The notes below the pieces were generated by a model. That model was not told where the DNA came from and made no database searches. It worked only from the letters and a program-made list of their open reading frames with translations. A DNA stretch of 64,000 nucleotides from Thermicanus aegyptius DSM 12793 (lineage in GTDB: Bacteria > Bacillota > Bacilli > Thermicanales > Thermicanaceae): contig NZ_KI783301.1 in assembly GCF_000510645.1 (NCBI RefSeq), positions 2,820,197-2,884,196 of the forward strand. Direction: 5' to 3'. This document shows, in pieces, positions 1 through 8,593 of the stretch. The position numbers and the translations under genes are program-made. The first letter of the stretch is position 1. Each line of letters opens with the position of its first letter.

Positions 1-556
1 AATCATAGACATATTGGCTGTCCGCGCAGCAGCTCGGCCAGTACATGAGCCGGTGTACTTCGAAAGTGGACGGATCGCACCACTCGATGCCGATGATGTC
101 GGCTAGCCTCCGGGCGATAGGCTGGTATTCGTCGGCGGTAACCGTCCTGTCGGTCGGGATGAGTACACGGAGGCGCGGTGCTGCCTCATGGTGCTTGCGC
201 GTGCTGTAAGTTACGTAGGCGCACCCTAGGGCGTCTAAGCGCCGTAGGGCATCCGCCGTGCCGCCGGCGGGGATGTTGTCGAGGTCCAGGGTGACGATGT
301 CCCGCCCGGTCACGGCGGCTGCTTTACGTCGGTTCCCGGTCAGGGTTCCGCCCACGAATCCGCCGATGTCTTTCAGGTCGTCCTGCTGCGACTTCGGCAA
401 CTTCAGGTACTCGGCCAGTGTCTCGGTACCGCGAACGGCTATTCGGAGCCGCTCGACCATCTCAGACCACCATAGGGTCTGAGACGGCCAATAGGTCGCT
501 TTTCGGCTGCCGGCTGTGGATATGGTTAGGAGTCTGTCGTTTTGCAAAGTGAGCAC
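1..556 (-). CDS. Phage VapE-like primase/virulence-associated E protein, N-terminal part (runs off left edge)
   Basis: I translated the minus strand by hand. The reading frame stays open from about 556 to the window edge, so only the N-terminal ~185 residues are present. It has an opening RLLTISTAGSRKATYWPSQ and an acidic segment VTGRDIVTLDLDN, followed by LRVLIPTDRTVTADEY and EVHRLMYWPSCC. This pattern is typical of the primase-like N-terminal domain of phage virulence-associated E proteins, where the paired Asp residues bind metal. The start is either GTG at 556 or TTG at 547; the TTG has the better-spaced AAAGGGTG site. It is the last gene seen in the leftward phage replication module, and such proteins normally carry an SF3 helicase domain further on (off-window). 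Confidence 0.75.
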   Translation of the reverse strand, partial: MLTLQNDRLLTISTAGSRKATYWPSQTLWWSEMVERLRIAVRGTETLAEYLKLPKSQQDDLKDIGGFVGGTLTGNRRKAAAVTGRDIVTLDLDNIPAGGTADALRRLDALGCAYVTYSTRKHHEAAPRLRVLIPTDRTVTADEYQPIARRLADIIGIEWCDPSTFEVHRLMYWPSCCADSQYVYD

Positions 557-585
557 CCTTTCGCGATTAAGTGTATCACTGATCC

Positions 586-1041
586 TTAGTCGCTTTCCTT
601 CATGTCGACTATCGGCAAATCGCCGAGTAGTTCAATTTGATACGATGGCAATTCATATAGCTCGATGTCTCCGTAATGCTCATCACGATGATAATGAATA
701 ATTAGGTATGCCTTTTCGAATGTCCGTGCGACGCACACGGTGCGATGCCAAATGCGCGGATTCAAATTACGATCCAGTTTTTTCAACAGGTCGTAATCGA
801 GATAAATCCGATCACCGTCGACGTCCACAATAACTGGCCGCCCCTTGATGGGTTTCAGTTGCTCCAGATTTTTAGCTAATTTATCCAGAATTGCTTTTTT
901 GAATAACAGGTCATCCTGTTTTTGAATGGCGATCATTCTCTCTTTGATCTCTTTTTGTTTTGCTTGGATAAACTTGTTGGCGGCGTTCTTGGCTGTTTTG
1001 ATCTCGGCCAATTCGTCGCTAGTAAGTGCTCGAAGCAACAT
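586..1041 (-). CDS. Phage hypothetical protein, 151 aa
   Basis: I do not recognise a family. The N-terminal half (residues ~5-60) is lysine/glutamate-rich and probably forms a coiled coil. The C-terminal half contains a compact segment around GRPVIVDVDGDRIYLDYD, followed by LNPRIWHRTVCVARTFEKAY. The ATG at 1041 is preceded by GGAGGGAAAGTAGG. It lies between the MazG-like gene and the primase, in the same direction and with short gaps, so it belongs to the prophage replication operon. Confidence 0.6.
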   Translation of the reverse strand: MLLRALTSDELAEIKTAKNAANKFIQAKQKEIKERMIAIQKQDDLLFKKAILDKLAKNLEQLKPIKGRPVIVDVDGDRIYLDYDLLKKLDRNLNPRIWHRTVCVARTFEKAYLIIHYHRDEHYGDIELYELPSYQIELLGDLPIVDMKESD

Positions 1042-1084
1042 TTCCTACTTTCCCTCCATTATTAGAGCGGTTTAGCCGCTCTGA

Positions 1085-1375
1085 TCATAACCTCTTTCCT
1101 CCGTGACGGCGGTCAAGGGATTCAACCAGTGCCACTGCTACCGCGGCAACTTGGATTGCTTCCTTTCTCATGTTTTCGTAACCGCCTTTCTTCCGTTCCT
1201 GTGTGCCGTTATCGAACCATGTTTCGTTGATTGCTTGGCACAATTCGCCGAATTCCTCCCCGAGAATACCGATCCATGTCGACGGATCGTGGTCTTGTAC
1301 ACCCCATTTGGCGTCCTGCCTTTTCCGCTCTTCAATCACGCTGAGTATGGCCGGCGTTAACAAAATTTCGTTCAT
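1085..1375 (-). CDS. MazG-like nucleotide pyrophosphohydrolase, 96 aa
   Basis: A small all-alpha protein with the motif GEEFGELCQA near residues 40-49 and a second helix KEAIQVAAVAVALVESL. In the MazG/all-alpha NTP-pyrophosphatase superfamily the paired Glu residues bind Mg2+, and the enzymes hydrolyse (d)NTPs to monophosphates. Length fits single-domain phage versions. The ATG at 1375 has a GGAGGG site and overlaps the 3' end of the upstream methyltransferase by 44 bp, so the two are cotranscribed. In a phage replication cluster it probably tunes the nucleotide pool; substrate unknown. Confidence 0.7.
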   Translation of the reverse strand: MNEILLTPAILSVIEERKRQDAKWGVQDHDPSTWIGILGEEFGELCQAINETWFDNGTQERKKGGYENMRKEAIQVAAVAVALVESLDRRHGGKRL

Positions 1376-2483
1376 ACGTTACCACCCTCCTTGTTAATTC
1401 TTTGATCTCCTTCTGTAGTTTTTGGGCTTCTTCGGTATTGCCGGCAATTTTTGCGTCGGCCAGCTTAATTTGCAATTGTTTAATAAGCTCTTCGTTTTCT
1501 TTTTCTTGTTGGGCCTCTTGAACTGCCATGCGCAGATTGTTCACGGCCATCCGATAGTAGCTCTCCTTGAGCTCGATCCCAATGAACCGGCGCCCCATTT
1601 TGATCGCTTGATACCCCTCGCTGCCGATGCCGGCGAACGGGCTGAATACGATGTCCCCCGGGTTGCTCCATAGCTCAACGCCGCGTGCGATGACATCGAG
1701 TTGCAGTGGAGCGATGTGCTTTTCGTCCTTTTCTTCCCGTGCAGATTTGTATTGAAGCGTGTAAGTTTGACGAATATCCATCCAGACGGGTGATGCATAT
1801 CTTCGCCATACATGGTGCGAATATACTGGATCTTCTTTTGCTAACGAGATGGTTTTGTGTACTCTGCTGTCTTTGAGTTCCGGTTCCTTTTTAGGCGCGT
1901 CTGGCTCGTTTTCTCCAATGAATCTTGTAAAGCCATCGGGATGGGCGATGGGTTCGGGATTTTCTCCCGGTTTCCGCATAGTAAGGAGGTAATCCGGAAG
2001 CCCTTGCCGGCACATTGCCGAATCCTTGACGATCTGTTTGTGCATAAGACCGAGAGCTTTGGTTCTTGTAGCTTCGATCAGTGGGTCTTTCCAAATAACC
2101 ATCTTGGAATGGTAAATGAATCCCTCTTCCTCGAACGCTTGCCGGAGCTGCGCCGGGAAGTCTTTCAGTCCGATGTATCCGTCTCTGCTCTTCATGGCTG
2201 GAATATCCATGCAGTGAATGGATACAAGCCGCCCAGGCATGATGATCCGATACAGCTCTCGGATCAGGAACCGGAAATGCTCAAAGAACTCGTCGTCGCT
2301 CCGGCAGTTTCCCATGTCCCGGTCGCTGTTGCTGTAAGTGTAGAGCGAAGCGAACGGCGGCGAGAAGATTGAATAATGAATGCTGTTGTCCGGCAGTCCG
2401 CGGGTAATATCCACACAGTCACCGTTGTAGATGGCGAATTCAGGTTCAATGACTTGATCAATAACGTTAACCTGTTGTTGCAA
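1332..2483 (-). CDS. Phage DNA methyltransferase, N4-cytosine/N6-adenine type
   Basis: An amino-methyltransferase with the catalytic motif FSPPFASLY near residue 40 and the S-adenosylmethionine motif FSPFAGIGSEG near residue 285. Catalytic-before-AdoMet order is the beta class (N6_N4_Mtase family). SPPF rather than DPPY leans towards N4-cytosine but does not prove it. The last ~60 residues are a charged coiled coil. A GTG at 2492 sits directly on AAGGAG, so the TTG at 2483, eight bases from it, is the better start. The gene overlaps the helicase stop by 17 bp and the MazG-like gene by 44 bp. Likely role: protecting phage DNA from host restriction. Confidence 0.85.
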   Translation of the reverse strand: MQQQVNVIDQVIEPEFAIYNGDCVDITRGLPDNSIHYSIFSPPFASLYTYSNSDRDMGNCRSDDEFFEHFRFLIRELYRIIMPGRLVSIHCMDIPAMKSRDGYIGLKDFPAQLRQAFEEEGFIYHSKMVIWKDPLIEATRTKALGLMHKQIVKDSAMCRQGLPDYLLTMRKPGENPEPIAHPDGFTRFIGENEPDAPKKEPELKDSRVHKTISLAKEDPVYSHHVWRRYASPVWMDIRQTYTLQYKSAREEKDEKHIAPLQLDVIARGVELWSNPGDIVFSPFAGIGSEGYQAIKMGRRFIGIELKESYYRMAVNNLRMAVQEAQQEKENEELIKQLQIKLADAKIAGNTEEAQKLQKEIKELTRRVVTYERNFVNAGHTQRD

Positions 2484-3846
2484 ATGCCTCACTCCTTAAC
2501 CACGATGGGATGATAAGTTGCTTCCTCGCGTTGTACTCAGCCATGTCGCGGTCCGCCTGACGAACTGCCTCGGAAGTGATGCCCTTGGTATGTTTGACCA
2601 TTTCCTCAATCATTCGGCGGAAGTCTGCCTCTTTTCGCTTGATATTATCCGCCACAGCGCCCTCCCGGCTGGTCGTGATTAGGTACGCGTTGACCGGCCG
2701 AGTCTGACCAAAACGGTAGCACCGCCGGATAGCTTGAAACACTTGCTCAAAGCTATCCGACAACCCGACAAAAGCCATATCAGCGCAATGCTGCCAGTTC
2801 ATGCCGAATCCGGCGATGGACGGCTTTGTGATGAGCACGCGGATTTTGCCGGCGGCGAAGTCGAGCATTGCTTGTTCTTTGAACGCCGGCTTGTCGCTCC
2901 CTTTCACCTCGACAGCGTTTGGGATGGCCGCCGCTAGCATCTCACTCTCGACGTTCAGATCGCACCAGACGAGGAACGGTCGATCCGTCGCGTTCACGAT
3001 CTCAGCGGCCGCCGCCACCCGTTCAGTGACAGTTTCCTTGCGGGCCCGTTGTCGCTTCGAAAGCGTCTTGGCCGCCTCCCCTGGAACCTCGATAACGATG
3101 TCGTGAATATTGAGCGGCGGCAGAATATATCCGTCGTCCGGATATCCGAGATCGGACGGATTTTCGAGCATAACGCCCCAGGAAGCAACCCATCGCCAGA
3201 ATTCTTCTTCAGCATGGCCTTTCAGGCGCCATTTCTGCGTTTCGCCGCCGTCGTGGACGAAGAAGGTGGACAGCATCTCCGTCCGGCTCACGATACCCAG
3301 GAACTCCGCGTGGTTCCCGAGCTCCATATAATCATTTGGCGCAGGCGTCGCAGTGCAGGCGAGCCGGTATGGCGTGAAGGCAAAGGATGCGATCAGCTCA
3401 GTTCGCGTTTTGCCTGTAAAGGATTTGAGAATGGAGCTTTCGTCCAGGACAATTCCCATGAATTTTAGCGGTACGAATTTGTGCAACAGTTCGTAGTTTG
3501 TGATGTTGAGTCCTGGCCGAACGTCATCTTGGCTGCGGCACATCGTAATCTCGTAACCAAGCGCTGCACCTTCTCGGACGGTCTGGGCGGCCACAGCCAG
3601 CGGCGCCAGCATCAGCACGTCGCCACCACTGAGCCTGTGCACATTCATCGCCCACTCGATCTGCATGCGGGTCTTCCCGAGGCCGGTGCCGGCGAATATG
3701 GCCGCGCGGCCTCTCCGCAGCGCCCATCGGACGATATCGCGTTGGAAATCGAACAGGCTGGGATGGAGTGTATCCCGGTTGACGTGGAACCCGACCGGAG
3801 GCATCATTGCACGCTTGGATTGGATGAATTCTTCGTATGAGGTCAC
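2467..3846 (-). CDS. SNF2/DEAD-like phage helicase, 459 aa
   Basis: A superfamily 2 helicase with all core motifs in order: Walker A FAGTGLGKTRMQ (~52), motif II VLDESSILKSF (DESS instead of DEAH, ~143), motif III ACTATPAPND (~163), and motif VI AIRRCYRFGQTRPV (~390). Phage proteins of this type sit in replication modules and remodel DNA during replication. The GTG start at 3846 has AAGGAG eight bases upstream. The 3' end overlaps the methyltransferase and the gap to the upstream C5 methyltransferase is 15 bp, giving a tight operon. Confidence 0.88.
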   Translation of the reverse strand: MTSYEEFIQSKRAMMPPVGFHVNRDTLHPSLFDFQRDIVRWALRRGRAAIFAGTGLGKTRMQIEWAMNVHRLSGGDVLMLAPLAVAAQTVREGAALGYEITMCRSQDDVRPGLNITNYELLHKFVPLKFMGIVLDESSILKSFTGKTRTELIASFAFTPYRLACTATPAPNDYMELGNHAEFLGIVSRTEMLSTFFVHDGGETQKWRLKGHAEEEFWRWVASWGVMLENPSDLGYPDDGYILPPLNIHDIVIEVPGEAAKTLSKRQRARKETVTERVAAAAEIVNATDRPFLVWCDLNVESEMLAAAIPNAVEVKGSDKPAFKEQAMLDFAAGKIRVLITKPSIAGFGMNWQHCADMAFVGLSDSFEQVFQAIRRCYRFGQTRPVNAYLITTSREGAVADNIKRKEADFRRMIEEMVKHTKGITSEAVRQADRDMAEYNARKQLIIPSWLRSEAFATTG

Positions 3847-3861
3847 GTCAGCATCTCCTTC

Positions 3862-5388
3862 CTACCAGGAAAACCGATTTGTGCATCTCTGGATACATAG
3901 TTCCGGCAAATTAGCCCGGACCAACGCCTTTGCAAATGGCGGCGGGACTGAATTGCCGCAGCGGGCCACCTGCTCCGATTTCGGATATTTCCGGCCGCTT
4001 GCGTCCCGGTTGATGATGTAGGATTTCGGGAATCCTTGAGCCGCGAAGAGCTCGTGAGGCTCTAACATCCGCATGCCGATGTCGATGATTTGGTAGTCAA
4101 CACCATGTACTGTTACAAGTCCGAATCGGTCTTTGGTCGGAATCGTGTGTAGCGGTTCTCTCAAATCCTGCCCCTCACCGGTACCGTAATACTTCATCAG
4201 GAACACCCGGACTTCTCCGAAGTGGTTACCGCCAGCGGTGATCGTCTGCAACGGTTCCGTCACGGGCTGCCCGATGTTTGTCCCTTTCATCTTGATCAGA
4301 TGCGAAGTAACCAGTGCGAATCGGTTAGAAGTGTCTTGCGTCAGCAATGGCTGATCCAGTGTTTGTCCTCTGGCGTCATGAGTGGTTTCGGTGTGGTATT
4401 TGGCAAGGAATGTGGCCACCGATTGGCTTTTCCCCATTCCTCCCGCTGTGATTGTTCCGAGAGGATCGTCCACTCCACGATCAATGGATTGTCCAAATTG
4501 CCGAGCAATTATAGGAGCGACTAGACCCCATCCGTTCTTCGCAGTTATCGTCTGCATGGGCTCGTCAATGCGTTGTCCTCTGAAGTTGCCGTCTGCAGAA
4601 TGGTTGACTTTGATAATAAACGGCCGGGGGTTGTTGATTACAAACTTGAATATACCTCGGGCGATTCGCCGTAGTGTGTTTTCTGCCAGCGGCTTCTTCC
4701 GTTCAAAGATGCTTGGGCAAGGAAGCGACCAGTCGATGATCTCCGCCGCCGTCTTCCAAGGTTTTAACTTCCCTGACCGTACTTCCGGGCTGTTTGGATC
4801 GCCATGTGTCGGTTTCGGCCAGACGATCGGTCGGCCATCACACCGTGCGATGAGGAACAGGCGTTTTCGGATCGTCGGCGCGCCGTAATCGCACGCTCGG
4901 AGCTCGCGCCACTCGACCGCGTACCCATGGCGACGAAGCGCATTCACGAACGACCGGAACGTTCGGCCCTTTTGCTTCTGGTTAGGGAAGCCGTCCGGTG
5001 TGAGTGGCCCCCAGTCTTGGAACTCCTCAACATTCTCCAGGATGATCACCCGTGGCCGCACCGTCGTAGCCCAACGAACAGCTACCCAAGCGAGACCGCG
5101 GATCTTCTTGCTCCTCGGCTTTCCGCCCTTGGCTTTCGAAAAATGAGTGCAGTCCGGCGAGAGCCAGCACAGTGCCACTGGGTGCCCATTCGTCACTTTC
5201 CGGGGATCCACGTCCCAAACCGATTCGCAGTAGTGCTCCGTTTCTGGGTGATTTGTCTTATGCATCGCGATGGCGGCCGGATCATGATTGATGGCGATGT
5301 CCACCGGGCGACCAATTGCCATTTCAATACCAGTGCTTGCACCGCCACCACCGGCAAAGTTATCCACTATGACTTCTTGCATCCCCAT
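3862..5388 (-). CDS. DNA (cytosine-5) methyltransferase, phage type, 508 aa
   Basis: It has C5-methyltransferase motifs in canonical order: motif I VDNFAGGGGASTG (~8-20), catalytic SPDCTHFSKAKGG (Cys ~80, in place of the usual PCQ), motif VI ENVEEF (~118), motif VIII IRKRLFLIA, and C-terminal EPHELFAAQGFP with CGNSVPPPFAKAL. The target-recognition stretch (~265-430) contains about five degenerate copies of a P-L-x-T-I-T-A phrase, each followed by a GLV-like strand. ATG at 5388 shares TGATG with the polymerase stop, indicating translational coupling. Expected product is 5-methylcytosine in a sequence I cannot predict. Confidence 0.93.
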   Translation of the reverse strand: MGMQEVIVDNFAGGGGASTGIEMAIGRPVDIAINHDPAAIAMHKTNHPETEHYCESVWDVDPRKVTNGHPVALCWLSPDCTHFSKAKGGKPRSKKIRGLAWVAVRWATTVRPRVIILENVEEFQDWGPLTPDGFPNQKQKGRTFRSFVNALRRHGYAVEWRELRACDYGAPTIRKRLFLIARCDGRPIVWPKPTHGDPNSPEVRSGKLKPWKTAAEIIDWSLPCPSIFERKKPLAENTLRRIARGIFKFVINNPRPFIIKVNHSADGNFRGQRIDEPMQTITAKNGWGLVAPIIARQFGQSIDRGVDDPLGTITAGGMGKSQSVATFLAKYHTETTHDARGQTLDQPLLTQDTSNRFALVTSHLIKMKGTNIGQPVTEPLQTITAGGNHFGEVRVFLMKYYGTGEGQDLREPLHTIPTKDRFGLVTVHGVDYQIIDIGMRMLEPHELFAAQGFPKSYIINRDASGRKYPKSEQVARCGNSVPPPFAKALVRANLPELCIQRCTNRFSW

Positions 5389-7742
5389 CAATCCTTCATG
5401 TAGTAGTCCGCCGCGAACCCGGCGGCCTTGAGCGGCAGCCCTGGCGCCCAGTCGATAGGGGCGCTCATGATATCCTCCACGGTTTTCACGTCGGCCAACT
5501 CCTCCGATACTTCCAACACTACTTCGTCATGCACGTGCATGACGATCTTGTACTCCTTGGACGTAAGCCGCATCATAGCCTCGGCCAGGCAATCCCGGGA
5601 AATCGCTTGAACGATATTTTCCGTCAGTTTTCCGCCGTAGGTCGATACGATTTCCCACTTTCGGGTTTTTTGGTTTACTCCGTGGTAGTACAGGGCTTCC
5701 TTGCCCAATTCGTTTTGATTCAGGAACGGCCGGGCATAGAACAGTTTCCGGCCACTCGGTAGTGTGGTCGTGAGGAAGTCTTGTCCGTTCGCAAGATCCC
5801 CCTCTCGGGAAAGGAGCAGGCCGCGTATCCCAACTGGCTGCCCAGTGCGCATAACCTCGAGCGCGGCATTTTCGAGGCTGTACCATAGGTCGACAATACG
5901 CCGATTGGCGTTACGCCAGCGGTAGACAATATCCGGTAGCTCGTCCTCAGTCAGTCCCATTTCGAGCGCTCCCATGTTGATCAATGCCCCGGGGCCGCCC
6001 TGGTAACCCAGCGCCAACTCCGCAACCTTCCCCTTCTGCCGTAGATCGGAGCCCTTCGTGATTTCCTCGATCGGGACGCCGAACATTTGACTAGCTGACG
6101 CTTCGTAGATTTTCCCGTGCGTCCGGAAGACTTCGAGCCGCCACTCCTCCCCGGCTAGCCAGGCAATAACGCGGGCCTCGATCGCAGAGAAGTCGGCCAC
6201 GACCAAGCGATGACCGGGGGAAGGGATGAACGAGGTTCGGATGAGCTGAGACAGTGTATTCGGAACGTTCCCATAGATCAGTTTCAGCGCGTCCACTTTC
6301 CGCTCTTTGACAAGGTCTCTTGCATGGGACAGTGTTTCCAGGTAGTTGCGCGGGAGGTTCTGCACCTGAACCAGCCGGCCAGCCCACCGCCCGGTCCGGT
6401 TGGCGCCGTAGAACTGCAGCAGTCCCCGGATCCGGCCATCCAAGCAAACCGCCTCGCGCATGGCTTGATACTTCTTGACGCTCGTCTTGGAAAGCTCCTG
6501 GCGGATCTCCAGGACGCGCTTCGCCTTTCCGTCGTCAATTGATTCAATCAGCTTTGAGACCGTGCCCTTCTGCAGGTTGTCTATCTCTTCGCCGATCTCC
6601 TCGGTGAGCCACTCGGTCAGTTGTTTTACGCTCTTGGGGTTCTCCAGCCCGGACAGCCGGACGGCTTCCTCCATCAGCTCCGCTGTCACGATTTCATCGA
6701 TAGCGATGGCCCCTTCCACAACGCCCATGTCCACGGCCACGCCGTAGGCATTAATCCGTTGATCCAGCTCCCACAACCTTTGCTCTTTCTCCGGGACCGG
6801 GAACGCCGCCAGTCGGCGTTCGATCTCCATTTCCGTCACCACGTCCTGAGCGCAGTATTGCTTAAACAGTTGCCACTTCTCCGGCTCATGGTGCGGAAGG
6901 GTTCGCGTGCGGAATCCGTTTGACTTAGTGGGTTTACAAGGCGTGCAGAACAGGCGAATGAGTGCTGCACCGACGCTCATTTTCCGTTTATCCTCGGGCA
7001 ACCCCAGAGCGGCAGCAGTCGCGGCCAGGCCGGCGGTGTACCCACAATACAACCCGTGTACCATGGTGCAGCGCCACTGCTCCAGCGGTGAGTACCAAAA
7101 CTTGTTGATGCAATACCACTCAAACGCGGCGTTATATGCGTGCTTGATGACGAACGGGTCAGCCAGCGCGGCGACAACATCGGCCGGCAGCTGTTCCCCC
7201 TGGGCGAGATCCACGACGTGTACGGGACCGTAGTCGAAAGAGTAGGCAAACAAAAGGATTTGAAAATCGGGGGCCTGTACGTACCGGTATAGGCCCGCTT
7301 TTGTAATGTCTACGCTGCTGAACGTTTCGATATCAATACTGAGATGTTTTATTCGAGCTCCGTTCGTGTCGTCCGCTTGCTGTACCGGATCCTGAATCAG
7401 TTGTTCCCGTTCACATCGAGCCAATATGAAGTCGAAAAATCGCTCGGCGCTGTCTGGATGTTTCCACACCCAGGGAAACGCAAAATATTCGTGATACCGT
7501 TGGAAGTAATCAACCTTCTGCGGGCCCCAGCTGGTCGGCCCGTCTTTCTCGACGTACCCTGAATCGCAAAATCCCATTACGTATTCGTCTCCGGTTTGGA
7601 TCACAGCAAAATATGAGCTCCAATGTGTGCGATGGTATCCGACGCACTCGCCGTCGAATAATTTGGATAGTTTTACGAATATCGGGTCATCTGGATTACA
7701 CCGCATGGTTTTCTGCAAATCTTTGTATTCCTGTTCGTTCAC
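5388..7742 (-). CDS. Phage family A DNA polymerase with N-terminal extension, 784 aa
   Basis: The replicative polymerase of the prophage. A 3'-5' exonuclease-like motif LSIDIETFSSVD lies at ~134-145. Polymerase motif A, ADFSAIEARVIAWL, has Asp ~517; motif B, RQKGKVAELALGYQGG, spans ~568-583; motif C, HVHDEVV, has HDE ~738-740. Phage polymerases of this class usually begin a few residues before the exonuclease strand. This one has about 130 extra N-terminal residues containing GYVEKDGPTSWGPQKVDYF. GTG at 7742 has AGGAGG about ten bases upstream, and there is no obvious internal start with a comparable ribosome site. Confidence 0.95.
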   Translation of the reverse strand: MNEQEYKDLQKTMRCNPDDPIFVKLSKLFDGECVGYHRTHWSSYFAVIQTGDEYVMGFCDSGYVEKDGPTSWGPQKVDYFQRYHEYFAFPWVWKHPDSAERFFDFILARCEREQLIQDPVQQADDTNGARIKHLSIDIETFSSVDITKAGLYRYVQAPDFQILLFAYSFDYGPVHVVDLAQGEQLPADVVAALADPFVIKHAYNAAFEWYCINKFWYSPLEQWRCTMVHGLYCGYTAGLAATAAALGLPEDKRKMSVGAALIRLFCTPCKPTKSNGFRTRTLPHHEPEKWQLFKQYCAQDVVTEMEIERRLAAFPVPEKEQRLWELDQRINAYGVAVDMGVVEGAIAIDEIVTAELMEEAVRLSGLENPKSVKQLTEWLTEEIGEEIDNLQKGTVSKLIESIDDGKAKRVLEIRQELSKTSVKKYQAMREAVCLDGRIRGLLQFYGANRTGRWAGRLVQVQNLPRNYLETLSHARDLVKERKVDALKLIYGNVPNTLSQLIRTSFIPSPGHRLVVADFSAIEARVIAWLAGEEWRLEVFRTHGKIYEASASQMFGVPIEEITKGSDLRQKGKVAELALGYQGGPGALINMGALEMGLTEDELPDIVYRWRNANRRIVDLWYSLENAALEVMRTGQPVGIRGLLLSREGDLANGQDFLTTTLPSGRKLFYARPFLNQNELGKEALYYHGVNQKTRKWEIVSTYGGKLTENIVQAISRDCLAEAMMRLTSKEYKIVMHVHDEVVLEVSEELADVKTVEDIMSAPIDWAPGLPLKAAGFAADYYMKD

Positions 7743-7775
7743 GGATCATTTCCTCCTCTCCTTGGGGTGGGTGGG

Positions 7776-7799
7776 AAAGGGGTTCTTTCGAACCCCTTT
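7776..7799. terminator. Stem-loop between DUF2815 gene and polymerase
   Basis: A perfect 10-bp inverted repeat (AAAGGGGTTC, loop TTTC, GAACCCCTTT) lies in the 64-bp gap. It has only a short T tract on either strand, so it may attenuate rather than end transcription before the polymerase gene. Confidence 0.6.
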
Positions 7800-7806
7800 T
7801 CTACTT

Positions 7807-8571
7807 TTACAACCCCATAATTCCGCCTTGCAGCGGTTTTCCAGTAATCGGGTCAATCTGCACCGGGGCGGCCGGTTGCCGCGGATAGGCTTGAGGAGGA
7901 TACGTGGGAGTCGGATAACTCGGGTATACGGGGGGTTGTTCGGCCGGAGCTGGTGGATATCCCGGGTATGCCGGCGGCTGCCCAGTTGGAGTCGGTGAAT
8001 ATCCTGGGTATGCCGGGGACGTCGGCTGTGTGACCTGCGCAGCGCCGAACGCCTCTTCGGCCGTCGGAGCGCGTCCGCCAAGTGGTTCACCGTCCGCCAC
8101 TTTTTGCACCGGGCCAAGGCCAGCGCCAATTCCGCGGTTTCCGTTTCGGTTGAACGCGAAGAAATTGACGCATACCTTTGCGAACATGCCGGAGTAGATC
8201 TCAGTCGGGTTAATGATTTGATTTAGATTCAAGTCCACGATATCGACGGGATCTCTGCTGGAAGCCGTGAACACCCAATGCCCTTTACATTCTGGTCCGA
8301 ACTGCTCACCGTTGGGCCGCACTCCGTCGCCATCGTAGATCGGCGTTTTGATCTGCGGTGGGCGCACCCCGTTCCACACTTTGGACACGCCTTCTTGGAT
8401 TGCTGCTTCGATGGCGGCGTCGATACGTTGTTTTGTCGCCACGTCGGACTTCGGCAGGAGGATAGTTACGCTGTACCGTGGTTCTTGTCCTTCGCGTGCG
8501 AATGGTCTCGTCAGATGTACATAGCTCAGTCGGACATTTCCGGTCGTGATAGTTGTCGGTTTCAATGCCAT
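7807..8571 (-). CDS. DUF2815 phage protein, probable single-strand DNA-binding protein, 254 aa
   Basis: Begins MALKPTTITTGNVRLSYVHL and continues with RYSVTILLPKSD and a beta-rich core through ~residue 165. This matches the DUF2815 family found next to DUF2800 and polymerase A genes in Firmicutes phages, thought to be single-strand binding proteins with an OB-like fold. The C-terminal ~70 residues are a Pro/Tyr/Gly-rich tail of repeated PAYPGY units ending GGIMGL, comparable to the flexible tails of SSB proteins. I chose ATG 8571 because AAGGAGAG lies just upstream; an in-frame longer start at 8643 has no such support. Confidence 0.82.
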   Translation of the reverse strand: MALKPTTITTGNVRLSYVHLTRPFAREGQEPRYSVTILLPKSDVATKQRIDAAIEAAIQEGVSKVWNGVRPPQIKTPIYDGDGVRPNGEQFGPECKGHWVFTASSRDPVDIVDLNLNQIINPTEIYSGMFAKVCVNFFAFNRNGNRGIGAGLGPVQKVADGEPLGGRAPTAEEAFGAAQVTQPTSPAYPGYSPTPTGQPPAYPGYPPAPAEQPPVYPSYPTPTYPPQAYPRQPAAPVQIDPITGKPLQGGIMGL

Positions 8572-8593
8572 TGGTTCTTCTCTCCTTTTCATT

